This document shows, one piece after another, positions 1 through 8,084 of a DNA stretch of 64,000 nucleotides; positions within the stretch are counted from its first letter, which is position 1; each line of letters opens with the position of its first letter. Origin of the DNA: Anaerolineae bacterium (GTDB lineage Bacteria > Chloroflexota > Anaerolineae > Aggregatilineales > UBA2796). Under the pieces are notes generated by a model. The model did not search any database and was not told the origin of the DNA. It saw only the letters and a list, made by a program, of their open reading frames with translations. The stretch is from assembly GCA_025055255.1 (NCBI GenBank), contig JANWYI010000015.1, positions 4,996-68,995 of the forward strand, given 5' to 3'. Both the position numbers and the translations under genes were made by a program.

Positions 1-62
1 ACCTCAACTGCTGCTAAAAGATCGGCATGGTTCGTGATACCGCAAATTTTCACAAGCGTCAT
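1..62 (-). CDS. trpF: Phosphoribosylanthranilate isomerase, N-terminal fragment cut by window edge
   Basis: Reverse translation from ATG at 62..60 reads MTLVKICGITNHADLLAAVE; KICGIT is the hallmark TrpF N-terminus; AAAGG-like SD upstream. Not in the ORF track. Confidence 0.85.
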   Translation of the reverse strand, partial: MTLVKICGITNHADLLAAVE

Positions 63-247
63 GGAATCTGCCTTTCACACAGACTGATTCTATATGTATG
101 GCGCTCAGATCGGCTAAAACCTACAAAATTAGGTCTTGACAAAAAAGAGATAGACTGTAGCACAGGCTATCCCTAACTGCGCATTTTCAAGTCAGGTATG
201 AAAATAAACTGCGTCACAGAACATCTGTTAAAGAATTCGGAAATTTG

Positions 248-256
248 TGTTATACT
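248..256 (+). promoter_or_regulatory. Candidate extended -10 promoter element TGTTATACT
   Basis: TGn + TATACT about 90 nt upstream of the 347..595 ORF. Confidence 0.45.
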
Positions 257-346
257 TGGGGTACTACGTAATAGACGGTCGTGCCTCCGATTTTTTTGAA
301 GGTCTTAAGCGCCATACAGAAGTGATCTTAGGAAAGGCAGCCGCTC

Positions 347-595
347 TTGACCAAACATGTCATTGCCACTTGCCCATCTTGCGGGCAGCAAGGACGTTTT
401 GTCTGGCTCGGCGAGCAGCGCGTGCCTGAGGCTGTAGCGTCCAGACTGGGCTTGCCAAGCGCGATAGGACTATGGAGTTGCCCACACTGTTCCACAACAG
501 TTAGCGAGAGCGCTCTGATCAAGGTAAACAATCAAGGCAAGGAGCTGCCGAACGAATCACTCAGTTTCAGCGAGAGTAGCCAATCAAGCTCTTAG
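347..595 (+). CDS. Small putative zinc-ribbon protein
   Basis: 82 aa ORF with CPSCGQQG and CPHC pairs. Confidence 0.6.
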   Translation: MTKHVIATCPSCGQQGRFVWLGEQRVPEAVASRLGLPSAIGLWSCPHCSTTVSESALIKVNNQGKELPNESLSFSESSQSSS

Positions 596-1206
596 CGCAC
601 CTGTTGAGGGATGATCACCTGAGTTAGGTCACCAGCCCGCTGGGCAAATGCTTGTACTTCAAGGTAAGTGCTGCCATCGTGCGAGCTGCCCCAGTGGCTG
701 GGAATCACATAGCGCGGACGCAATAGGCGCACTGCCTCTAGCGCCGCGCTCAGCGTCATCGTATGATTGCCGCCGATAGGTAGAATCACGATATCTGGTC
801 GTAGCTTCGCCATCTCAGGGATGACGCCGCTATCGCCGACGTAGTACAAGTCGTAGCGCTCCACACTGATTATGAAGCCGAGATTCTCAAGAGGCTGCGG
901 ATGTGCAGCGTTGTATGCAGGCACAGTGCGGATCGAGGCGCGCCCGATGTTGAAAACTTGCCAAGGACGCGCGCAGACAGCGTCTTCAAAGTGTGCAGCA
1001 GCAGTGCGGCTTGCGATGATTTGGCTGCGCTCGCCGCAGACTTTGGCTACATCGGCTGGTGAGCAGTGATCGAAGTGATCGTGTGAGATCAGAATGACAT
1101 CGGCGACGTGATCAGGGCGCGTGATGCGCCATGGGTCAATGTAGATGATCGGATCGCCCATCAGACGAAAACTAGCGTAGCCGAGCCACTCGATTCGATC
1201 TAACAC
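592..1206 (-). CDS. MBL-fold metal-dependent hydrolase (UlaG-like)
   Basis: SHDHFDH motif, YVGDSG, IPIGGNHTM. Confidence 0.85.
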   Translation of the reverse strand: MLDRIEWLGYASFRLMGDPIIYIDPWRITRPDHVADVILISHDHFDHCSPADVAKVCGERSQIIASRTAAAHFEDAVCARPWQVFNIGRASIRTVPAYNAAHPQPLENLGFIISVERYDLYYVGDSGVIPEMAKLRPDIVILPIGGNHTMTLSAALEAVRLLRPRYVIPSHWGSSHDGSTYLEVQAFAQRAGDLTQVIIPQQVR

Positions 1207-1215
1207 AGCATATAG

Positions 1216-1587
1216 CTATCTTTGTGCGCTGAGAACTAACTTCTCGCCAATCTGGACGCGCTCTAGCAAAGTAGGATGCGCTTCAATCACGTACTGAGCG
1301 GCGCGACGTGGCGCATAAGCGAGGCGCCACGGCTTGGCTAATGCTTTATCCACTACGCGCTGCTCAGCGTCGAGCCAAATCACTGCAATCGGAAACGCCA
1401 TGAACAGCATGTGAATGGTTGTCTCCAAGACGCTCTCGCGCTCGTAGACAAAGATCAGCCCGTCAGATTCAGGCAAGCTGCGACGGAACATCAAGCCGCG
1501 CAGCTTGCACCAAAAGCCGCTGCACCACTTAGCACGCGCTAGGATCACCTCATCTTTTTCGTTGCGCAAGGCGTAGAAGACGCTCAT
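1216..1587 (-). CDS. DUF192 family protein
   Basis: KLRGLMFR...LPESDGLIFVYERE...IHMLFMAFPIAVIWLD pattern. Confidence 0.85.
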   Translation of the reverse strand: MSVFYALRNEKDEVILARAKWCSGFWCKLRGLMFRRSLPESDGLIFVYERESVLETTIHMLFMAFPIAVIWLDAEQRVVDKALAKPWRLAYAPRRAAQYVIEAHPTLLERVQIGEKLVLSAQR

Positions 1588-3068
1588 GGCAAGCGCAGCA
1601 CCTGACCTGCGAAGATGCGGTTCGGATTGGTAATCCCGTTCAGTGCCATCAAGACGTTTATCGTCGTGCCGTAGCGCAGCGAAATGCGGAATAGATTCTC
1701 GCCCGGTTGCACCACATGCGTCCGTGCGCCGATTGGCACATTCGGAATGATTGTCGGCGCGACTGTGCCGCCTGGCGGATTGTTGCCCGGTCCAGGCACA
1801 GCTAACACTTGACCAATTACTAAGGCATTCGGATTGACAATGCCGTTCAGCCGAATCAGAAATTGCACGGTCGTGTTGTAGCGGCGCGCAATTGCCTCAA
1901 GCGTATCGCCGCGCTGCATGATGTACGTGCCAATGCCGTTAACGGTCGGTCCGTTCAGGATCGCTACGTCCACAGGTGCAGTCGGCGTGCCAAAAAGCGG
2001 CGCCTGTGTTGGCGTAGGCTGCACAGCTGGCACAGGGATGACCAGACGCTGTCCGATGCGCAGAAAAGCATTAATATTCAAGTTGTTCAGCAGCACGATA
2101 GCGTCCACACGGCTGTTAAAGCGTGCAGCAATGCCGATCAGCGTGTCGCCTGCCACAACCGTGTAGTTGACTCTGCCCGGCAAGTTGCTGAGGATGTCTG
2201 AGGTCGGTGTTGGCACAAAGGGCGTATTCGTGACCAAAATGCCGCCGGGCGTGCTTGTGAACGGCAACGTGCGCTCAGGCGTCGGCGAAGCGATGAAGCC
2301 AATAGGCGTCGGCGTGGGCGTGGCTACCACAACGGTCGGGAGCACGCCTTCAGGCGTGGCAGTTGGCAAAATCGCCACAGGCGTTGAGGTCGGCAATGTG
2401 CCGCTAGTCACCACAAGCGAGGCGTCATCAATATAAACGTGGTTATGGCGCACAGGTTCAAGGGCAATAGCACGCACAAAGACCGTGACCGTGTTTGCAG
2501 CGGCTGTGGCGGTCACTGAGAGTTGACGGTATTCGTCATAGAAACGCTCAGGCGCTGACCAGACGATGTTCCGACTTGTGCCGTCAACGCCGCCTGTAGG
2601 ATCAATGCCGACTTGCAAGCTGATAGCCGCAGGCTCTAGGCTCTGATCAGGGTTATCGCGCGTGGTAGACCAGACGTTGAGGAAAGCGCTGAAGCGCAAT
2701 GGTGCACCAGTTGCCACGTTCACACGCTGATAAACGCCACCTGTGAACGTTGCGAAGAGCTCAAAGAACTCTTGAGCAGCGCTACCGCTACGAATACGCT
2801 TTGGATTGCTCGCGTTGCGATATTGTGGCGTGATATTCGCCCAAGTTGGGTCGCCTGCGCCGCGTGGCACATTCCAAGGCGTCCAGCTGGGCGCGACGCG
2901 CCGCGTGACATCGCCGTTGAACGGCTGATACTCGCCTTCAAAGCCGGGATTTTGCAGCAGGTTGCCCTGCGCCGCTGCGCGCTGATCCGCTGGCACGGCT
3001 GCGCTGAAAACGGCAAGCGCCAAGAGGATCACGACCAGTAGTTGTCTAAATAAGTGCCTGTGGTGCAA
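1584..3068 (-). CDS. Secreted protein with N-terminal beta-sandwich-like region, Thr/Pro linker and three LysM domains
   Basis: Signal peptide; three YxVxxGDTLxxIAxRF...LxxLNxI...IxxGQxLxIP repeats. Confidence 0.85.
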   Translation of the reverse strand: MHHRHLFRQLLVVILLALAVFSAAVPADQRAAAQGNLLQNPGFEGEYQPFNGDVTRRVAPSWTPWNVPRGAGDPTWANITPQYRNASNPKRIRSGSAAQEFFELFATFTGGVYQRVNVATGAPLRFSAFLNVWSTTRDNPDQSLEPAAISLQVGIDPTGGVDGTSRNIVWSAPERFYDEYRQLSVTATAAANTVTVFVRAIALEPVRHNHVYIDDASLVVTSGTLPTSTPVAILPTATPEGVLPTVVVATPTPTPIGFIASPTPERTLPFTSTPGGILVTNTPFVPTPTSDILSNLPGRVNYTVVAGDTLIGIAARFNSRVDAIVLLNNLNINAFLRIGQRLVIPVPAVQPTPTQAPLFGTPTAPVDVAILNGPTVNGIGTYIMQRGDTLEAIARRYNTTVQFLIRLNGIVNPNALVIGQVLAVPGPGNNPPGGTVAPTIIPNVPIGARTHVVQPGENLFRISLRYGTTINVLMALNGITNPNRIFAGQVLRLP

Positions 3069-3171
3069 AGCAGCTCACCCTTTCCTACTGACCAAAAAGT
3101 CTCTTCCGCGCTTTTAGTCTAGCAGCTATCAGCAAATCAGGCGAGTTGAGTTCTGAGGCGCAGGCTGAGCG

Positions 3172-3206
3172 AACAAAAAGCGCCTGCTCTCGACCAGAGC
3201 AGGCGC
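3172..3206 (-). terminator. Rho-independent terminator after nuoN
   Basis: 11-bp perfect stem GCGCCTGCTCT/AGAGCAGGCGC followed on the minus strand by TTTTTGTT. Confidence 0.85.
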
Positions 3207-3215
3207 CGCAGTGCG

Positions 3216-4742
3216 TTAGAAGAGCTGTCGTGCTGCGCTTGCTGCCCAGTCGAAGATTGGCGTGGCGAAGAATGTGCCGAGCAGGATCACGCCGAGCGTA
3301 GTCAAACCAAGTGCCCATGCCATTGGCTGACCGACTGGCACAGGCTGATCGTCTGCCTCGCTGCGGTCTACGAAGATGACTTTAATCACCACGAGATAGT
3401 AGTAGAGCGCGACCATTGAGTTGACAACGCCTGCAATTGCCAGCCAGACCAAGCCTGCGTCCACAGCGGCGCGGAACAGGAAGAATTTGCCGAAGAAGCC
3501 TGCTGCTGGCGGCACGCCTGCCAAGGAGAGCAGTGCGACCGTCATGACGAGCGCCAAGCCGAGATTGCGCCGTGCCAAGCCTGCCATATCTGAGATTTTC
3601 TCGCTCCCTCTTGCACTGGCGAACACGATCACCACGCCGAAGGCTGCTAGGTTAGTCAGAATGTACATCGCCATGTAGAACGTGACCGCTGCAATGCCCA
3701 AGCCCGGTGGGACGCCCGGCTGCGCCGCAATGGCTGCCACGCCGATCAGCGCATAGCCTGCCTGTGCAATCGAGGAGTACGCCAAAAAGCGCTTGATATT
3801 GCTCTGAACGAGCGCGAACAGGTTACCAACGGTCATGGTCACCACAGCAATCATAGCGACGCTCTGAACCCAAAAACGCGTTGGATCGTCGCCTTGAAAG
3901 ACCACAATCAAAAAGCGCGCGAACAGCGCGAAGCTAGCTGCTTTGCTCGCCACGCTGATGTAAGCGGTCACAGGCGTCGGCGCACCTTCGTAAACGTCAG
4001 GCGTCCAAAAGTGGAACGGCACAGCGCTGATCTTGAAACCAAAGCCGACCAAAATCATGACGAGCGCGATCAAGATCGGCACGAGCGTCTCAGGCGCAGG
4101 CGAGCCAGCTGAGAGCGCCGTCATGCGCTCGCCAATAGCATAGAAGTTTGTAGCGCCTGTGAAGCCGTAGAGCAGACTGAAGCCGTAGAGCATGATCGCC
4201 GATGTGAAGGCGCCGAACAGGAAGTACTTAATGCCTGCCTCAGCCGAGCGTGGACTCTTGACCAGAAAGCCTGAGAGGATGTACAGGCTGATTGAGAGCG
4301 TCTCAAGGGCGATGAACGCCATGATCAGGTCAGCTGAGCCTGCCATGAGGATGCCGCCGAGCGTCGCCACGACCAAGACGGCGTAGAACTCGCCCATGCG
4401 TCCGATCTGCGGCGCGTCTAGCGTGATCAGGCAGACAATGCCGCCAGCGAGCAGCGTGATGACCGTGAAAATCTGCGTCACGCCGTCAAAGCGGAACATA
4501 CCGCCTAAGACGAGTTGCTGGTTAGCTTGACTCGGCGGCGGCACAATCAGCGCAACGAGCGCAATACCGAACAGGCTTAGTCCAACGATTAAGCCAATTT
4601 GTCGGCGGCGACTGGCAGGGAAAAAAGCATCCATCAAGCCGCTCGCCACTGCCAGCACGGTCATCAGGAGCGCAGGCAGCGCCGCTAACAAGTTAGTGGT
4701 CGGATCGCTGTTGAGAACAATGCTTGTCGTCACAGTTTCCAT
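3216..4742 (-). CDS. nuoN: NADH-quinone oxidoreductase subunit N
   Basis: FKISAVPFHFWTPDVYEGAPTPVTAY signature, multi-TM. Confidence 0.95.
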   Translation of the reverse strand: METVTTSIVLNSDPTTNLLAALPALLMTVLAVASGLMDAFFPASRRRQIGLIVGLSLFGIALVALIVPPPSQANQQLVLGGMFRFDGVTQIFTVITLLAGGIVCLITLDAPQIGRMGEFYAVLVVATLGGILMAGSADLIMAFIALETLSISLYILSGFLVKSPRSAEAGIKYFLFGAFTSAIMLYGFSLLYGFTGATNFYAIGERMTALSAGSPAPETLVPILIALVMILVGFGFKISAVPFHFWTPDVYEGAPTPVTAYISVASKAASFALFARFLIVVFQGDDPTRFWVQSVAMIAVVTMTVGNLFALVQSNIKRFLAYSSIAQAGYALIGVAAIAAQPGVPPGLGIAAVTFYMAMYILTNLAAFGVVIVFASARGSEKISDMAGLARRNLGLALVMTVALLSLAGVPPAAGFFGKFFLFRAAVDAGLVWLAIAGVVNSMVALYYYLVVIKVIFVDRSEADDQPVPVGQPMAWALGLTTLGVILLGTFFATPIFDWAASAARQLF

Positions 4743-4745
4743 AGC

Positions 4746-6434
4746 TTATCTCCCTGCCAGCGCAGTCAGGATAGGCTGCATGCCGCCTTCGAGCATTCCT
4801 GTCATGAAGCGCGGGAAGACGCCCAGCAGGATCAGGAAGAAGACCAGTAGCGCCAATGCCGTCTTGTCAAGAATTGTCACGTCGCGCACCTCTGGGAAGC
4901 GCTGAGCGTTGAACTCGCCAAAGAAGACCAACTGAGTCACTTTGAGCACGTACCCTGCTGTCAGGATAATGCCCAAGACCGTGATCATCGCCAAGATCGG
5001 GAAGTAGTCGAAAGTTGGGAAGTAAGCGAGACGCAGCGGCGATGTCGCACCATCAGCGAAGACTGGTCCTGCCCAGAGACCTTGCATGATCGGGAACTCT
5101 GCCACAAAGCCGCTCAAGCCTGGCATTCCCATTGAGACCAAGCCGCCTATGATGAAGGCGAGCGCTACGAACGGCATCCGCTTGCCGAAGCCGCCTAGTG
5201 ACGGTATGTCGCGCGTGTGCGCTTGGTCATAGACCATACCGACGCACGAGAAGAACAGCGCCGTCATCACGCCGTGACTGAACATCTGTAGTCCGGCGCC
5301 GGTCAGACCTTGCACGCTCATTGTGCTGATGCCCATCATCACCAAGCCCATGTGGCTGACTGATGAAAAGCCGATCACGTATTTGAAGTCGCGCTGTCGG
5401 TAGGCGATGAAAGCGCCGTAGACCACGTTGATAGCTGTCAGCAAGATGATCCACGGCAAGTGGACTTTTGCACCTTCAGGCAAGAGCTGCACGCCGACTC
5501 GCAACGCCGCGTACGCGCCGAGTTTCATCAGCACGCCTGCATGGATCATTGAGACAGCCGTCGGCGCCGCTACGTGACCATCAGGTGACCAATTGTGGAA
5601 TGGAAAGACACCCGCCAACACGCCGAAGCCGAGAAAGATCAATGGGAACCACAGCTTAGCGACGCTGAGTCCGCCTGCAGGCGTGAGGTCGAACGGACCG
5701 ATTGCGCCTGTCAGCTGCCGCCAACGCGACGCCGCTTCAAAGTGATAGAAGTCAAAACTGTAGGCAGGCGCTTGAGGATTGTTCAACACTTCTCGCAGCC
5801 GCTCTAGGCGCTGAGCATTTTCGGCGAAGAACGAGCCTGCTGAGAAATACATCACAAGCAAGCCGACTAGTGCCACGAACGAGCCGACTAGGATGTAGAG
5901 TGTCAGCTTCATCGCGGCATATTCGCGCGTCGGCTTCCAGCCCCAGCCGGCAATCAAAAAGTACATCGGGAAAATGGCGAATTCGTACCAGAAGAATAGC
6001 AGGAACATGTCCAGTGAGACGAACACGCCATATACGCCTGCCACCAAGAGCAGGAAGAATGCCATGAATTCGCGCACGCGCTCTTCGATCTTCCACGAGA
6101 TCAGCACGCCTGTGAACGCCGCCAAGCCTGTCAGCAAGACCATCGGCGCTGTTGTGCCGTCTACGCCGACATGATAGTAAATGCCCAGTGCCGGCACCCA
6201 TGGCAGGTTGATCTCCTGCACGAAGTATGAGAGACCGCGCGCGCCGCGCTCAGCAGCGGCTGCAAGCGCTGCTGGTGTGCTCGCCTCGATGTAGACGAGG
6301 AAGGATAGCACTAGACAAACGCCTGTGGAAAAAGCAGCCAGCAGGCGCACCTCTGTTTTTTGTTCATCTTTGAGCGCCAGCAGCATGAAAAGCGCTGCTG
6401 CAATCGGGACGACGAGAACTGCTGTCAGTAACAT
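4746..6434 (-). CDS. nuoM: NADH-quinone oxidoreductase subunit M, paralogue 1 (TM7 Lys replaced)
   Basis: Antiporter-like family; FWYEFAIFPMYFLIAGWG, GVFPFHNWSPDGHVAAPTAVSMIHAGVLMKLGAY. Confidence 0.9.
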   Translation of the reverse strand: MLLTAVLVVPIAAALFMLLALKDEQKTEVRLLAAFSTGVCLVLSFLVYIEASTPAALAAAAERGARGLSYFVQEINLPWVPALGIYYHVGVDGTTAPMVLLTGLAAFTGVLISWKIEERVREFMAFFLLLVAGVYGVFVSLDMFLLFFWYEFAIFPMYFLIAGWGWKPTREYAAMKLTLYILVGSFVALVGLLVMYFSAGSFFAENAQRLERLREVLNNPQAPAYSFDFYHFEAASRWRQLTGAIGPFDLTPAGGLSVAKLWFPLIFLGFGVLAGVFPFHNWSPDGHVAAPTAVSMIHAGVLMKLGAYAALRVGVQLLPEGAKVHLPWIILLTAINVVYGAFIAYRQRDFKYVIGFSSVSHMGLVMMGISTMSVQGLTGAGLQMFSHGVMTALFFSCVGMVYDQAHTRDIPSLGGFGKRMPFVALAFIIGGLVSMGMPGLSGFVAEFPIMQGLWAGPVFADGATSPLRLAYFPTFDYFPILAMITVLGIILTAGYVLKVTQLVFFGEFNAQRFPEVRDVTILDKTALALLVFFLILLGVFPRFMTGMLEGGMQPILTALAGR

Positions 6435-6450
6435 GCTTTCCCTACCTGAG

Positions 6451-8073
6451 TCAACTGCCTAGAAGCCGCGTCACGGTTTGGTTGATAATTTCGACGATCC
6501 AGTTCGGATACAAACCTGTGATCAGCATCAGCACGACTAGTGGCGAGAGCGCCACAACCTCGCGGAACTCAATCTCTAGAGCATGTCCGCGCCAATGCTC
6601 GTTAGTTGGACCGTACAGCACAGCGCGAATGCCTTTCAGGATGTAGGCGCCTGTTAGGAACAAGCCGATCATGGCGACGGCAACCCAGAATGGGAAAATC
6701 CACCAGCTGCCGGCAATGACCTGAAACTCGCTCACAAAGCCTGCCAAGCCCGGCAAGCCGAGGCTCGCCATGCTTGTGAAGATCAGCAAGCCGCCATAGA
6801 CTGGCGCTAAGGCATACAGACCGCCGAACTCGCGCAGATCGCGTGTATGCGCCTTGTGATACAGTGCGCCGACCAGCAAGAACATGCCCGCTGAGCTGAG
6901 TCCATGTGTGAACATTTGCAGAATTGCGCCGTTAGTCGCCATTGTGACCGAACGCTGCACAATCTCAGCGTTCTCAAACTGCGCACCTGTCAGTAGTCCG
7001 TTGTAGACCGCGCTGAAGGCTGCAATGCCCAGCACAACAAAGCCCATGTGGTTGACTGAGCTATAGGCGACCAAGCGTTTGAAGTCGTTCATGCCCCATG
7101 CAGCCAATGCGCCGAAGATGACGCCGCCAACGGCAAGCGCTGCGAGAAACGGCGCGAAGGCTTGCGCCTCAGCTGGAAACATTGGCACGACCAAGCGCAG
7201 GAAGCCATAAGCGCCAAGTTTGAGCAAAATGCCTGCCAGCAACATCGAGCCAGCTGTTGGCGCCTCAGTGTGCGCATCAGGCAGCCATGTGTGGAACGGA
7301 AAGATCGGCACTTTGATAGCGAAGGCAATGAAGAACGCGACGAAGATCAAGGCTTTGACCAAGCCGAGGTCAGCGCCAAACGGGAAGGTCAAGGGCTGAC
7401 CTTGTGCGTTTAAGCCGCGCGGGAAGGTCGCCAGCAGAGTTGGGATGTCCATTGTGCCTGCCATGATGCCGATCAGCTGGAGCGAGAGCAGCAAGCCGAG
7501 CGAGCCTGCCATAGTGTACAGGAAGAACTTGAAAGAGGCGTACTGCCGATCCTTGCCGCCCCAGTAATTGATCAAGAAATACATCGGCACCAAGCCGATT
7601 TCCCAGAAGATGAAGAAAATGATCAGGTCAAGCGCCACGAACAGCCCGATCACGCCCATCTCAAGGAACAGGAAGAGCGCCATGTGCTCATGGACGTGGT
7701 CGGTCACCTCAAAGCTGATCAGGATTGCCAGAGGCGTCAAAATTGCCGCTAACAGGATCAGCGACACGCTCAGTCCGTCCACGCCAACGTGCCACTTCGA
7801 GTTGAGCAGTGGGAAAAATTCTGCCACATGTTGGCAGACAAACGTGAACGGCGCGTTCGCAGCCGCAGTGCGCATCTCTTGCGGCACGTTGCCCTCTGGA
7901 CAAGTGCCGTTTGCATACGCTGCGAACAGCGCAATCGCCATGCCTAGCACAACGACGCTGAAGGCGAGTGCCACAAGCCGCGCCAAGTTCTTCTGGCTGC
8001 GCGGCAGCAGCATGACTACACCTGCGCCGATCATCGGCAAGAATGTGAGCAAGGTCAGAAAGTCTAGCGTCAT
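6451..8073 (-). CDS. nuoM: NADH-quinone oxidoreductase subunit M, paralogue 2 (canonical)
   Basis: FWEIGLVPMYFLI, FAIKVPIFPFHTWLPDAHTEAPTAGSMLLAGILLKLGAYG. Confidence 0.95.
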   Translation of the reverse strand: MTLDFLTLLTFLPMIGAGVVMLLPRSQKNLARLVALAFSVVVLGMAIALFAAYANGTCPEGNVPQEMRTAAANAPFTFVCQHVAEFFPLLNSKWHVGVDGLSVSLILLAAILTPLAILISFEVTDHVHEHMALFLFLEMGVIGLFVALDLIIFFIFWEIGLVPMYFLINYWGGKDRQYASFKFFLYTMAGSLGLLLSLQLIGIMAGTMDIPTLLATFPRGLNAQGQPLTFPFGADLGLVKALIFVAFFIAFAIKVPIFPFHTWLPDAHTEAPTAGSMLLAGILLKLGAYGFLRLVVPMFPAEAQAFAPFLAALAVGGVIFGALAAWGMNDFKRLVAYSSVNHMGFVVLGIAAFSAVYNGLLTGAQFENAEIVQRSVTMATNGAILQMFTHGLSSAGMFLLVGALYHKAHTRDLREFGGLYALAPVYGGLLIFTSMASLGLPGLAGFVSEFQVIAGSWWIFPFWVAVAMIGLFLTGAYILKGIRAVLYGPTNEHWRGHALEIEFREVVALSPLVVLMLITGLYPNWIVEIINQTVTRLLGS

Positions 8074-8084
8074 TGGTTTCGCTC

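Noticed and set aside
4285-4305. TGAGAGCGTCTCA-like LacI operator match inside nuoN
   Set aside because: Lies within a conserved coding segment with no promoter context; likely chance.
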